A DNA stretch of 64,000 bases from Rhizomonospora bruguierae (lineage in GTDB: Bacteria; Actinomycetota; Actinomycetes; Mycobacteriales; Micromonosporaceae): positions 1-64,000 of the forward strand of contig NZ_BBQH01000018.1 of the NCBI RefSeq assembly GCF_018397995.1. Reading direction: 5' to 3'. The stretch's first letter is position 1; each line of letters opens with the position of its first letter. Position numbers and translations under genes: made by a program. Positions 1 to 9,112 of the stretch are shown here, one piece after another. The notes beneath the pieces were generated by a model. That model saw nothing but the letters and a program-made list of their open reading frames with translations, was not told the origin of the DNA and ran no database searches.

Positions 1-1542
1 CCGCCGTTGCAGTATTACCGGGCCGTGCCGGAAACGATGCTGACGGCTCTCGCCGACCGGTTCACACGGTCGGGAACGCCCCGCGGTCTGACCGTTGTGG
101 CGGTCTCGATGATCGAACGGACGCGCGGCGGGGTGGGCGGCGACGAGACCGGGCTGAATCGCCTCGCGGTCGAGGGACTCATGGACACGCTGGTGTCCGG
201 GAGCTTCAGCCGGGCACCGACCAGGGAGATCAATCGGCTGATCCGCGAGAACAGGGTGGCCGCCTACAACTTTCCCATGGGCTCGGTCATCCAGTGGCTT
301 CGGTCGATCGGAGCCGGGAGCGTCGGCTTATCGACTCGGGTGGGCCTGGGTACCTATATCGATCCCCGCTTGGAGGGCGGGCGAATGAACGACGCTGCGG
401 TCGAGTGCCGCAGCCGCATCATCGAGATCGACGGACAAGAGCACATCTTCTACCCGTCCACACGCATCGATATCGGGCTCGTTAAGGCGACAGCCGCCGA
501 CGAACGCGGCAATCTGTACGTTCACGGGCAGGCCTTCGACCACGGGCTATTCGATGTCGTCCTGGCCACACACAATTCGGGCGGCAAAGTCATAGCGGAG
601 GTCGATCGGATCATCAGGCTTGGTGACCTACCCGCGCGCTTCGTTCGCGTCCCCGGCGCAATGGTCGATGCGGCCGTGGTTCGCGGCGACGAGCCCTGGG
701 AGGACGAGCAGGACCCGGCACTCATCGGCGCGCAGCGGGTCGAGTTGCCCAGCCCGGCCAACCTGGGTCGAGTCAGGGACCTCGTCGCGGAACTGGCCGT
801 CCAACTCCTTCCCGAGGGAAGCACCGTGAATCTCGGTGCCGGCATCCCCATGTACGACGTGCCGGAGGCCGCCCGCCGGCGCGGACGGCAGGACATCTAC
901 TTCACCGTCGAACAGGGCCCAATGGGCGGCTGGCCTCAGGTCGGTGGCGTGAGCCGTAACCCCGAAGCCGTCCTCGACCAGTTCGACGTGTTCACGTTCT
1001 ACGAGGGAGGAAGCCCTGACGTCGCCGTGCTGTCCTTCGGGCAGGTGGACGCGTCGGGCAACGTCAACGTCAGCAGGTTCGGCCAAATGATGGTGGGCTG
1101 CGGCGGATTCCCGAACATCGCGCACGGCATACGCCGCCTGCTGTTCTGCGGCACGCTCACCACTGGCGGCCTCCGCGAACGGATCGAGCAGGGCCGGCTA
1201 GTCATCGACCAGGAGGGCACCATCGACCGGTTCGTCGGCGCGGTCGAGCAGATCACCTTCAATGGGCAGCGGGCGCTGCGCGACGGGCACCACGTCACGT
1301 TCGTCACCGAGCGTGCGATCTTCTCGCTCCGCGAATCGGGCCTGCGCCTCGATGCCATAGTCCGCGGAGTCACTGTCGAGCGCGACATCCGGGGTCACGT
1401 CCCATTCCACTTCGACGTCAGTCCCAACCTCAGCGTCATCGATCCCTCCGACCCGCGGACAGCCGTCGACTGGGCTGCCCTCACGGCCAGCCCGGCCGAG
1501 ATCCGTACCGGCCTCACGAACCAAGAAAGGCAGGACGCATGA
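1..1542 (+). CDS. Acyl-CoA:carboxylate CoA-transferase (YdiF/Pct type), 5' end cut by window
   Basis: The frame is open from base 1, so the gene begins upstream. The first in-window start codon (TTG at 7) leaves 511 residues, and the YdiF/propionate CoA-transferase family is usually about 20-30 residues longer. Numbered from that TTG, the family's catalytic glutamate is E302 in TVEQGPMGG, which forms the glutamyl-CoA thioester. GxGIP (about 278-281) and GGxPxVxxxxxG follow family form. It would activate a carboxylic acid with CoA from another acyl-CoA, and is cytosolic. Its stop overlaps the next start (ATGA), so it is translationally coupled to the FAH-family gene. The substrate is unknown; the context suggests a di- or tricarboxylic acid. 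The family call is firm. Confidence 0.85.
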   Translation, partial: PPLQYYRAVPETMLTALADRFTRSGTPRGLTVVAVSMIERTRGGVGGDETGLNRLAVEGLMDTLVSGSFSRAPTREINRLIRENRVAAYNFPMGSVIQWLRSIGAGSVGLSTRVGLGTYIDPRLEGGRMNDAAVECRSRIIEIDGQEHIFYPSTRIDIGLVKATAADERGNLYVHGQAFDHGLFDVVLATHNSGGKVIAEVDRIIRLGDLPARFVRVPGAMVDAAVVRGDEPWEDEQDPALIGAQRVELPSPANLGRVRDLVAELAVQLLPEGSTVNLGAGIPMYDVPEAARRRGRQDIYFTVEQGPMGGWPQVGGVSRNPEAVLDQFDVFTFYEGGSPDVAVLSFGQVDASGNVNVSRFGQMMVGCGGFPNIAHGIRRLLFCGTLTTGGLRERIEQGRLVIDQEGTIDRFVGAVEQITFNGQRALRDGHHVTFVTERAIFSLRESGLRLDAIVRGVTVERDIRGHVPFHFDVSPNLSVIDPSDPRTAVDWAALTASPAEIRTGLTNQERQDA

Positions 1543-2459
1543 AGCTCGCGACCATCGGCGAGGACTACGCGTCGCGAAGCATCGCGCTGGTCCGGGAGCA
1601 CGATGTCGTGGACGTGTCAGGGCCGATGGCAACGGCCGGACTCGGGCAACGTGACCTCGGCGAGGTTCTCAGCGCCGGGCCGGATGCCTGGATGCGCCTC
1701 CTGGATGTCGCCAGGGGCGCCGACAACGGCCACCGGGGCATTCCCATCGCGTCCGTCTCCTTCCAGGTACCGGTTCCCCGGCCGCAGCATGTGATCGCAG
1801 TGGCGGCCAACTACCGCGCACACATCGAAGAGACCGGGACGATCGAGTTCGTGCCCGGAACAGAGACCAACCCCTGGCTCTTCAACAAACCACAGAGCTC
1901 GCTCAACCCGCACCGGGCGGCCGTGCGGCTGCCCCGGTTGCTCGGCGAACGTGTGGACTGGGAGGCAGAACTCGGCGTGGTGATCGGCCAGCCGGCGCAC
2001 GACGTCCCTGTCGAGGAGGCCCTGACGTATGTCGCGGGCTACACGGTGGTCAACGACATCTCAGCCCGCCGGATGAACGTCCCGTCTCGCACCATGACCC
2101 GCCCACGCGATGTTTTCTACGACTGGTTGCACGGCAAGTGGTTCGATACATTCTGCTGCGTCGGGCCGTGGATCGTGACGCCCGACGAGGTGGCGCACCC
2201 GGGCGAACTCGAAATCACGCTCGACCTCAACGGCAAGACCATGCAGCGGGCCTCGACCAGAGACATGATCTTCCCTACCGAGCAGCTCATCAGCTTCATC
2301 AGCAAGATCGTCACGCTGATGCCAGGCGACATCATCGCGACGGGCACACCCGCAGGCGTCGGTAAGGCGCGCAACCGGTTCCTTCAGCCAGGGGACACGA
2401 TGACCGCCTCCGTCGAGGTTGTGGGTTCACTGACCAACAGTGTCGTAGCAGATGAGTGA
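1539..2459 (+). CDS. Fumarylacetoacetate hydrolase (FAH) family protein
   Basis: A 306-residue protein with the FAH fold in its C-terminal two thirds. The metal ligand set is visible as E142-x-E144 (DWEAELG) and D173 (VNDISAR), with K200 in GKWFD and the closing motif GDIIATGTPAGVG. FAH-family members hydrolyse, hydrate or decarboxylate 2-oxo acids such as fumarylpyruvate, 2-oxopent-4-enoate or acylpyruvates with Mg2+ or Mn2+. The ATG overlaps the previous stop by 4 nt and the 3' end overlaps the SDR start by 8 nt, so it is an operon member. The exact substrate cannot be read from the sequence. A cleavage or decarboxylation step in a ring- or chain-degradation route is the likely role. Confidence 0.85.
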   Translation: MKLATIGEDYASRSIALVREHDVVDVSGPMATAGLGQRDLGEVLSAGPDAWMRLLDVARGADNGHRGIPIASVSFQVPVPRPQHVIAVAANYRAHIEETGTIEFVPGTETNPWLFNKPQSSLNPHRAAVRLPRLLGERVDWEAELGVVIGQPAHDVPVEEALTYVAGYTVVNDISARRMNVPSRTMTRPRDVFYDWLHGKWFDTFCCVGPWIVTPDEVAHPGELEITLDLNGKTMQRASTRDMIFPTEQLISFISKIVTLMPGDIIATGTPAGVGKARNRFLQPGDTMTASVEVVGSLTNSVVADE

Positions 2460-3201
2460 GGCAAGCCACGGTGTTGATGGCCTCATCTGCCTGGTGACGG
2501 GCGCCGGATCGGGAATCGGGGCCGGAGTCGTCCGCGTGTTCGCCGGCGCCGGCGCCACCCTCGCACTCAACGACATTCGGCCCGAGGGAGTCGCTCGCCT
2601 CGCCTCCGAACTGCGCCAGCCCCCGCCCGACAGGTCACTGGTCGGTGACGTCACCGACCCGGGCTTCGCGGCGACCATGGTGAGCAGCATCATCGAGCGG
2701 CACGGCCGAATCGACGTGCTCGTCAACAACGCCGCGCTGCCCGAACCGGTGGGGCCGTTCCTCGATCGCCAACCCGAGGAGTGGGCGCGGAGCCTCAGCT
2801 CGCTCCACGCCGCCTTGGCCTGCACCCACGCGGCGCTGCCCGTCATGGTCCGCCGGGGCTTCGGCCGGATCGTCAGCATCTCTTCCCTGGGCGGTCAGAC
2901 CGGCGGCAGTGGGATGGCCGTCTACTGCGCGGCGAAGGGCGGCCTGGACGCGTTCACGAGGTCCCTGGCCAAGGAGGTGGCGGCAACGGGAGTGACGGTC
3001 AACTGCGTTGCTCCGGGCGCGGTGGACACCCCCCGGATGAGGGAGCGCCCACTGGAGCTACTGGCACAACGAGCCATGGCAATCCCCATAGGACGGATGG
3101 CGATCCCGGAGGAGATCGGGAGCGCGGTCGCATATCTCGCCTCACGCGAGGCGGGCTACATCACTGGTGAGGTGCTCAACGTGGACGGTGGCAGACCATG
3201 A
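2452..3201 (+). CDS. Short-chain dehydrogenase/reductase (SDR)
   Basis: A classical 249-residue SDR. The Rossmann motif TGAGSGIG lies at about residues 16-23, NNAA at 92-95, catalytic Ser at 144/145, Y158 and K162 in YCAAK, and the C-terminal GEVLNVDGG ending is typical of FabG-like enzymes. It should oxidise or reduce a hydroxy/oxo group with NAD(P)(H). The start overlaps the end of the FAH gene by 8 nt and the stop overlaps the PrpD-like start (ATGA). The operon position suggests it handles a hydroxyacid or hydroxyacyl intermediate. A lone acyl-ACP reductase role is less likely given these neighbours. Confidence 0.87.
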   Translation: MSEASHGVDGLICLVTGAGSGIGAGVVRVFAGAGATLALNDIRPEGVARLASELRQPPPDRSLVGDVTDPGFAATMVSSIIERHGRIDVLVNNAALPEPVGPFLDRQPEEWARSLSSLHAALACTHAALPVMVRRGFGRIVSISSLGGQTGGSGMAVYCAAKGGLDAFTRSLAKEVAATGVTVNCVAPGAVDTPRMRERPLELLAQRAMAIPIGRMAIPEEIGSAVAYLASREAGYITGEVLNVDGGRP

Positions 3202-4532
3202 GAACAGACCTGCGGACCTACGTCGACGCCGTTCAGGAATGGTGTCGCACACCCATCTCGGATACCGAATTCGGCCGGGCGGAGGAGTTGGTCGTCGACA
3301 CCGTCGGGTGCGCCCTCGCCGGCGCGTCCGAAGGCGTGGCGAGCAGGCTGCACCGCGCGTACGCGGGACAGGCCGGCGACTCCCCGACCATCGGAAGCGC
3401 GGTTCGTCTCGTCCCCGAGGCCGCCCTGATCGTCAACGGCGCTGTCATCCGGGCGCTCGACTTCAATGACGTGGCCTCGTACCGAAACAACACCCACCCC
3501 AGCGAGCAGGTGATTCCGATCGCTCTGGCCCTCGGGGCCAGGTCAGCCTGGTCCGGACGGGAGTTTCTCGCTGCCGTCGCCTATGGCTACCGCATCTACC
3601 TCACCACAGGCCAGTGCTGGGATGGCCTGCTAGCCAAAGGTTGGGCGCCTGCGGCGACGCTCGGGGCGATCTCCGGTGCGGCGTTCCTCAGCCACCTGAC
3701 AGACGCCGAGCCCGACGTGTTCGAGAACGCGGTCGCGATCGCCGCCGCCACGGCGCCGACCCTGGGCGCCGTCTTCTCCGGCGGCATCTCGGACACGAAG
3801 AGCACTGCAAGCGGGATGGCATCGCGTTCCGCGTGGGCGGCGTTTGAACTCGCTCGCGGCGGAGTCCGTGGCCCGGCGGGTGTCTTCGAGGCACCGGGAG
3901 GCTTCAACACGATGGTGGGTGGGAACTTCTCCGCTGGCGCTGAACTCCTGACGTGCACGGACGTAACGGTCAAGGCATTCCCCGCCGTCTTCACCGCCCA
4001 CGCCGCTATCGCCGCGGCCTGCGAGATCGCGGCCGATGACGGCTGGGACCCTGATGCGGTGACCTCGATGACCGTTGAGGTACCGCCGAAGGTGGCCGCA
4101 TCGGCAGCCGGACCGGACCGCTGGAGCGTGACGAACCGGGAGTCCGCCCAGTTCAGCCTGCCCCTGTGCGTCGCGACCGCCTTGGCGCACGGGCGGTGTG
4201 GTTTGGCGGAACTCGGCGTAAATGCGCTGAATGAACCCATTACTCAGCGGTTCCTGCGCATGATGTCCGTCAAGGAGGACCAACGATGGTCCGGGTACCT
4301 CGGAGGGCGGGTGACCGTACACCGCGCTGACGGAACGACGCGGACGGTCGAGGTGGAGACGCCCCCGGGGCACCCCTCGAACCCGATGGCGCCGTCATTG
4401 CTGTGGGACAAGTTCCACTCGCTCACTGGCGGGTCCGGCACGGAGGTGGAAGCGGCCCTGCGCTCGTTGACCGGCGCGTCCAGCCTCGACGAGTTGGTCA
4501 GGTGTGTCACGACAGTTGCGGACAGAACGTGA
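3198..4532 (+). CDS. MmgE/PrpD family dehydratase
   Basis: The 444 residues match the usual length of the MmgE/PrpD family (2-methylcitrate dehydratase, cis-aconitate decarboxylase and relatives). The family signature near residues 92-107 (LDFND followed by THPSEQVIP) is present, as is the all-alpha N-terminal domain and a C-terminal lid. These enzymes dehydrate or decarboxylate branched tri- and dicarboxylic acids without a metal cofactor. The stop codon TGA lies inside the GTGA start overlap with the PrpF-like gene, so dehydratase and isomerase are coupled, as in prp operons. No citrate synthase-like gene is in view, so a true methylcitrate cycle is not shown. Confidence 0.87.
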   Translation: MRTDLRTYVDAVQEWCRTPISDTEFGRAEELVVDTVGCALAGASEGVASRLHRAYAGQAGDSPTIGSAVRLVPEAALIVNGAVIRALDFNDVASYRNNTHPSEQVIPIALALGARSAWSGREFLAAVAYGYRIYLTTGQCWDGLLAKGWAPAATLGAISGAAFLSHLTDAEPDVFENAVAIAAATAPTLGAVFSGGISDTKSTASGMASRSAWAAFELARGGVRGPAGVFEAPGGFNTMVGGNFSAGAELLTCTDVTVKAFPAVFTAHAAIAAACEIAADDGWDPDAVTSMTVEVPPKVAASAAGPDRWSVTNRESAQFSLPLCVATALAHGRCGLAELGVNALNEPITQRFLRMMSVKEDQRWSGYLGGRVTVHRADGTTRTVEVETPPGHPSNPMAPSLLWDKFHSLTGGSGTEVEAALRSLTGASSLDELVRCVTTVADRT

Positions 4533-5689
4533 CCCGGCTGACCATTCCTGCGGTCCTTGCGAGGGGAGGGGCGAGTCGGGGTCTCCTCCTCCATGCCGAG
4601 GATCTTGAGCGGTTCCCGCCGCAGCAGCGCGACCGGCTTCTCGCCCGCCTCGTTGGCAGCCCGGATCCGACGTACCGCCAGGCCGACGGCGCGGGTGGTG
4701 GCAACGTGACGACGAGCAAGGTAGCCAGCGTCGGGAGGCCGTCGAGGGCCGACTGCGACGTGGACTACACCTACCACCAGGTCGACGTGGCGAGCGGTGA
4801 GGTCGATCGCCGGGGAACCTGCGGCAATCTCGTCACGGCCGTCGGTCAGTTCGCGGTCGACTCCGATCTGGTACGCGCGATCGAGCCGCTGACGCGAGTG
4901 CGCGTCCACGACGTCAATACGGGGCACGTCGTCTGGGTTGAGGTTCCGGTGGAGAGCGGCAGAGTCCGCTACCACGGCGACGTGACGATGGGCGGTGTGC
5001 CCGGCACAGGGGCCGGCGTCGTGACGACCTTCCTGCGTCCCGCTGGCGCCGTAACCGGAACCCTCTATCCGTCGGGGTCCGGTCTTGACCGTGTTGCCAC
5101 AGACGCGGGCACGGTACGGGTGACGCTCATCGACGTCGTCAACCCCGTCGTCCTGGTTCACCACGACAGCCTCGGGAGGTGGCCCGGATGGCAGCGCGAG
5201 GACATCATGGGGGACGGGCGCCTGCTCACCCAGCTTGAGGAGGTTCGCCGCTGGTCAGCGGTCCGCTGTGGACTTGCGGAGAGCCAGGAGACGGCCGGCG
5301 TCGAGGCAAAGGCACTGCCATTTGTGGGCGTGCTCTGCGATTCGCGGATGGGCGCCTTCCCCGACCTCGGCCTGCCACAGAGCGTGACCGCGGCCGTCCG
5401 GATGCTTTCCGGCGGACTGGTCCATGGGGCCCTCCCGCTCAGCGCGGCCATGGCGACCGCGGTTGCCGTCGGCCTACGCGGTCCGCAAGCCGATTGCCCG
5501 GAGCGCGACAAGCGCGTCGTCCTGGGCCACGCGAGCGGCACACTCACGATAGACGTGGGCTACGGCTCCCCCGAACCGGACCAGGCGACAGGAGTCGAAC
5601 GTGTGAGCGTCGTGCAGACCGGCCGTCCGATCATGTCCGGTCACATGCACATCCCCGCTGATCTGGACCCCACCTCAGCCGCTGACTGA
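4529..5689 (+). CDS. PrpF-family isomerase (aconitate / oxalomesaconate isomerase type)
   Basis: The reading frame is open further upstream, but family homology starts at the GTG at 4529 (VTRLTIPAVLARGGASRG), which overlaps the PrpD-like stop by 4 nt and gives 386 residues. PrpF proteins have a diaminopimelate-epimerase-like fold and move a double bond in 2-methylaconitate or 4-oxalomesaconate. The Lys and Cys proposed for proton transfer are present in TTSKVA and GTCGN. Many of these enzymes pair with a PrpD- or AcnD-type dehydratase, as here. Whether the substrate is methylaconitate or a ring-cleavage product is undecided. Confidence 0.82.
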   Translation: MTRLTIPAVLARGGASRGLLLHAEDLERFPPQQRDRLLARLVGSPDPTYRQADGAGGGNVTTSKVASVGRPSRADCDVDYTYHQVDVASGEVDRRGTCGNLVTAVGQFAVDSDLVRAIEPLTRVRVHDVNTGHVVWVEVPVESGRVRYHGDVTMGGVPGTGAGVVTTFLRPAGAVTGTLYPSGSGLDRVATDAGTVRVTLIDVVNPVVLVHHDSLGRWPGWQREDIMGDGRLLTQLEEVRRWSAVRCGLAESQETAGVEAKALPFVGVLCDSRMGAFPDLGLPQSVTAAVRMLSGGLVHGALPLSAAMATAVAVGLRGPQADCPERDKRVVLGHASGTLTIDVGYGSPEPDQATGVERVSVVQTGRPIMSGHMHIPADLDPTSAAD

Positions 5690-5712
5690 TCGTCGATGAG
5701 GAGAAGAGCGAC

Positions 5713-6465
5713 ATGAACAATGGGGCGGCCCTTCACGCGTCCGGCCACTTCCGCTATCTGGCCGCGGGCGCAGCATACTCGGGTGGCGTCGTGGTCGAAC
5801 CCGGGTTCGGTATCGAGGCTTGGCAGTTCGCCGAGCCGCGCGACCTCGCGGAGGCGTTCGAGTGGCTCGATCGCCAGACCGCTGGGAACCGACTCGGACC
5901 GACCGCGCTCGTAGGGCTCCACCTGCGGGTTCCCCGCCCCTTGACCGTCGATGAGTTCGCCTCGCTCAACCGGTACTACCTCGCTCACCTGGACGCGCGC
6001 GGTTTGCTGACAGACGGACGCAGCCCCGTCGCCCGGACTACGGTCGTCGAAGAGGACGGCTCGCCGACGCCCGCAGTAGCCGTGATCTTCCTGCTCGCGC
6101 CGCGGGTGTCCCTCGCCCGCCCTGACTTCGTGATGTCAGGCGTGTCAGAGGCGAGCAGAGGCTTCACGCCGGACCGGATCACCGCACACGGCGACTATTC
6201 CGACCGCGGACTAGCGGCAAAGCGGGACGCTGTTCTCGACGTGGTCCGCGACCGTTTCAAGGCGCTGCGCATCGCGCCAGACGCTCCCCTGAACCTCAAC
6301 GTATATACCAAATTCGAAGTCAGGGAGCTTCGGAGTCACCTGGAGCGCGCACTACCCGGTGTGCGGCGGACCGGCTACACCAGACAGCCTGCCCTGCCAC
6401 CCGTCCTGGGCCTCGACTTCGAAGTCGACTGCGCACGGGTGAGCAGGTGGCGGCTCATCGACTGA
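5713..6465 (+). CDS. Hypothetical protein, possibly RidA-like, end of catabolic operon
   Basis: A 250-residue protein starting at an ATG preceded by GAGGAGAAG. I do not firmly recognise it. The N-terminal stretch (GHFRYLAAG, YSGGVV, then a PxNxVARTTVV-like segment around residues 105-115) resembles the RidA/YjgF fold, possibly in two copies, since the C-terminal half repeats a similar strand-helix pattern. RidA proteins hydrolyse enamine/imine intermediates, and 2-aminomuconate deaminases belong near this fold. It sits 23 nt after the PrpF-like gene and closes the run of six genes. Function is inferred only weakly; a structural match to RidA would decide. Confidence 0.5.
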   Translation: MNNGAALHASGHFRYLAAGAAYSGGVVVEPGFGIEAWQFAEPRDLAEAFEWLDRQTAGNRLGPTALVGLHLRVPRPLTVDEFASLNRYYLAHLDARGLLTDGRSPVARTTVVEEDGSPTPAVAVIFLLAPRVSLARPDFVMSGVSEASRGFTPDRITAHGDYSDRGLAAKRDAVLDVVRDRFKALRIAPDAPLNLNVYTKFEVRELRSHLERALPGVRRTGYTRQPALPPVLGLDFEVDCARVSRWRLID

Positions 6466-6490
6466 GCGGCGGCACCGGAAGGACGCCTGA

Positions 6491-7030
6491 TCAGGGCTGG
6501 TTGGTGATGGAGGCGCGGAAGCGGTAGCGGTCCCCGCGGTAGACCTGGACGGTCAGCTCGATCGGGCGGTTGGCCTGGTTGAAGGTCAGCTGGGTCGCGA
6601 GGTCGGCGCCGGGGGCGATGCGGAGGTCTTCGGCCTCGGACACCGTTGCCGGTCGGACCGCGGCGGAGAGGACCCGGCTGCTGGGCAGCAGACCGTTGAC
6701 GCGGGCGAAGTCGGCGAGGCCCTGCACCTGGGCGGCTGCCGTGGGGGCGTCACCGCCGGGTCGGGGAACTGGTCGAGGTCGGCGACGAACCAGCCGCGCG
6801 ACGACGAGGGTCGCACGATGCCGCGCGATTCCAGTTCGGCGAGGGCGGCTCGCAGCGTCACGCGCGAAACGGCGTACCGGGCCGCCAGCGCCCGCTCGGA
6901 GGGCAGCCGGTCACCAGCGCGGGCGGCGGCGGCGCGTAGGTCGTCGAGCAGCTGCACGGCGGTGCTCGTACAGGGGGAGCGCGTCATCGGCGAACAGGCC
7001 GCGGGGTATCCGCGTGCTCGCACCGGTCAT
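6491..7030 (-). pseudogene. Broken GntR/HutC-family regulator (HTH + shortened UTRA)
   Basis: The likely original start is the ATG at 7030. A first frameshift near 6968 is needed to join the N-terminus (DDALPLYE) to the winged-helix part (LLDDLRAAA, RLPSERALAARYAVSRVT). A second near 6745-6755 joins that to the UTRA part (LADFARVNGLLPSSRVL). In addition the UTRA domain jumps from IAPGADL straight to RPIELTVQVYRGDRYRF, so roughly 80 residues of effector-binding domain are missing. Intact homologues are about 240 residues. It lies divergently from the SIS gene, the usual place for the regulator of a sugar-phosphate gene, but it cannot make a working sensor now. Confidence 0.8.
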
Positions 7031-7266
7031 ACCAGAACCATACCGGTTTGCTCGATCCTCGTTCGGTCGACCGATCCTCGAACCAGTCGCCCACGTGGCC
7101 TGCGCGCCACCAGGAGCGACGGAACCAAACCATTGGTTACCGTCATCGGCCGTTGACGAGCCAATCACATACCACTTACGTTCGTCGAACGGACCGCCCC
7201 GGCGGCGGGGAGTGCTCGTGAGTGAGCTCACCGCCGTACATCACGAACGGCAGAAGAGGACCAACC

Positions 7267-8157
7267 GTGAAGCCGTCGCCCGGCGCCATCACCACCGCCG
7301 AGATAGAGACACAGCCACAGTGTTGGACGCGGGCGGTCGAGGTGGCGGGCACGCATAGCGCCGCCCTGCCGCGGCACGGCGAACGCGTCCTCGTGATCGG
7401 CTGCGGGACCTCGTACTACATCGCCCGGGCCTACGCCTGGCTGCGGGAGCAGGCCGGGCACGGTGAGACCGACGCGGCGGTGGCCAGCGAACTGCCCACC
7501 CGGCTGCGGCCGTACGACCGGATCATGGCGCTCAGCCGCTCGGGCACCTCGGTCGAGGTGATCGACGCGCTGGCCCAGCTGCCCGCCGGCGTACCGCGCA
7601 CCGCCGTCATCGGTGTGGTCGACACCCCCGTCGCGGCCGCCGCCACCCGCGTCGTGCCGCTGAAGTTCGCCGACGAGCAGTCCGTCGTGCAGACCCGGTT
7701 CGCCACGACCGCCCTCGCGCTGTTCCGCGCCTCCCTCGGCGAGGACCTGACGGCGGTCATCGCCGAGGCCAAGGAGGCTCTCGCGAGCGACCTCCCGCCG
7801 ACGCCGGAACGCCAGCTCGTCATCCTCGGACACGACTGGTCCACCGCGATCGGCGAGGAGGCCGCGCTCAAGTGCCGCGAGGCGGCCGCGGTGTGGGCCG
7901 AAACCTACCCGCGTGGCGAGTACCGGCACGGGCCGATCGCCGTCGCCGACGCCACAACCCTCGTCTGGTCGCTCGCCCCGCTGGCCGGCGTGCAGCGGCA
8001 GGCCGTACTCGACACCGGCGCCCGGCTTGAGGTATCCACAAGGGACCCAATGGCCGAACTCGTCCGGCTCCACCGGTTCGCCGTCCGGTGGGCAACCGAA
8101 CGGGGACGCGACGCGGACCGACCGACCAACCTGTCCCGATCCGTGACCGATGTGTAG
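7267..8157 (+). CDS. SIS-domain sugar-phosphate isomerase/deaminase (AgaS/GlmS C-terminal type)
   Basis: I chose the GTG at 7267, preceded by AGAAGAGGA, rather than upstream codons; it gives 296 residues beginning near EIETQPQCW, the usual N-terminus. Two SIS domains are present: the first carries VIGCGTSYYIARA and the serine-rich LSRSGTSVEV phosphosugar loop; the second carries GHDWSTAIGEEAALKCREA and YRHGPIA. It probably isomerises or deaminates an amino-sugar phosphate in the cytosol. It faces the broken GntR regulator. The ending RPTNLSRSV matches the family, so the gene looks complete. Confidence 0.82.
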   Translation: MKPSPGAITTAEIETQPQCWTRAVEVAGTHSAALPRHGERVLVIGCGTSYYIARAYAWLREQAGHGETDAAVASELPTRLRPYDRIMALSRSGTSVEVIDALAQLPAGVPRTAVIGVVDTPVAAAATRVVPLKFADEQSVVQTRFATTALALFRASLGEDLTAVIAEAKEALASDLPPTPERQLVILGHDWSTAIGEEAALKCREAAAVWAETYPRGEYRHGPIAVADATTLVWSLAPLAGVQRQAVLDTGARLEVSTRDPMAELVRLHRFAVRWATERGRDADRPTNLSRSVTDV

Positions 8158-8497
8158 CCGGTGAGGACGCTCCCGTGCTCCCCGCGCAGGTGGGGATGGT
8201 CCTCATCAGGGCGTTGGGTCGCCCTACGCCCGGTCGGGTCTGCTCTGCCCACGACGTGGACGGCGCCGGCAAGTCCACCCTGCTGGGCCGCAACTGCTCC
8301 AGGCCCAGACCAATAACCGCCATCCAACCGCCACGAGCGGCACCAACTACCGAGCCGTACGGTCGACCGCGGCCCCAGGATCGTCGAGGCGTCAGCACGC
8401 GCCCACCTGGCTGCCAACCCCTTCCCGGGCAACATCGGCAGAGAGGTGAAACGGAGCTGCGGCAGTCCTCACCGCGCTGTGTGGACGCTCAGCTCGG
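8158..8497. other. Non-coding remnant stretch after the SIS gene
   Basis: No intact gene is visible. The stretch holds one CRISPR-like repeat (separate entry). About 50 bases further on is a short plus-strand segment reading DGAGKSTLLG (about 8255-8290), a P-loop like that of thymidylate kinase or ABC proteins, but nothing before or after continues such a protein. Further right a short coding-like run (AHLAANPFPGNIGR) also leads nowhere. I read it as debris of rearranged genes. Confidence 0.5.
8175..8202 (+). repeat. Lone type I-E-like CRISPR repeat
   Basis: The 28-nt unit starts GTGCTCCCCGC and ends GGGGATGGTCC, matching the well-known actinobacterial type I-E repeat form, with a CCCC/GGGG stem around the centre. 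No second copy occurs within a spacer's distance and no cas gene is in the window, so this is not an array. A related copy lies at 9790-9817 in inverse orientation. Confidence 0.7.
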
Positions 8498-8915
8498 TCA
8501 GCGGCGCACCCGATAGCGCAGGTGAAGCACCCGATTGCCCTGAATCACCGCGTCAGGATCCTCCAGCAGGTGCTGCGCGTGGACCGACCCGAAGTAGCGC
8601 TTGCCGGATCCGAACACGACGGGTACGACGTCCATCCGTACCTCGTCGATCAGGCCCGCGGCAAGCACCTGACCACCGACCTCGCCAGCGGCGACCTCGA
8701 CGATGCGGTCACCCCGCAAGCTCCTGCGCCTCGGCCACGGCTGCCTCGACGCCGTCGACGAAGTGAAACGACGTCTGCGACACCTTCAACTCGCCGCTCT
8801 CGTCCAACGCGACGTCACCGCTGGACAACCAGTCGAACAGCGGTCCGGGCTGATCCTTCTCGTCCGCGACGAAGCCGTCCACCGACACCGAGCTGTACAT
8901 CACCACCTTGCCCAC
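8498..8915 (-). pseudogene. Broken dihydrofolate-reductase-like (RibD C-terminal) protein
   Basis: The N-terminal part (MGKVVMYSSVSVDGF, from the ATG at 8915) is a typical start of the YyaP/YwjB-like RibD_C family. The text then jumps from LKVSQTS to FHFVDGVEAAV, omitting roughly 50 residues of core fold. One base later than AQELAG an extra G (GGGG near 8714-8719) shifts the frame; the continuation DRIVEVAAGEVGGQVL to the C-terminus is in another frame. Intact proteins are about 190 residues. Two separate lesions make a sequencing artefact unlikely. Confidence 0.85.
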
Positions 8916-9100
8916 GGGGGCTCTCCTCTGCCTTGGGGTGTCCCCAAATTAGCGTGTCGTGAGCTGCCGCTCTTCCTCGACGAGTTCAGCCGCGCGCAGA
9001 ACATCGAAGGCGTCGTACCGTCCGCCCGGCGACAGCGCCTGAATCGTCGGGATTACGACCCGCGTTGATTTAATCGCTCGCCACATGATCGTTCCAGGGC

Positions 9101-9106
9101 TAGCCT
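9101..9106 (+). promoter_or_regulatory. -10 box (TAGCCT) of a probable leaderless transcript
   Basis: TAGCCT lies 6 nt before the GTG at 9113 and no ribosome-binding site precedes that codon. In actinobacteria this spacing places the transcription start at the start codon itself. Confidence 0.5.
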
Positions 9107-9112
9107 CGCGCC

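Noticed and set aside
4403-4528. An upstream start for the PrpF-like gene at 4403
   Set aside because: Homology begins at the GTG at 4529, which also gives a GTGA overlap with the previous gene.
8255-8290. P-loop (DGAGKSTLLG) as a kinase or ABC gene
   Set aside because: No protein context continues on either side; kept only as debris.
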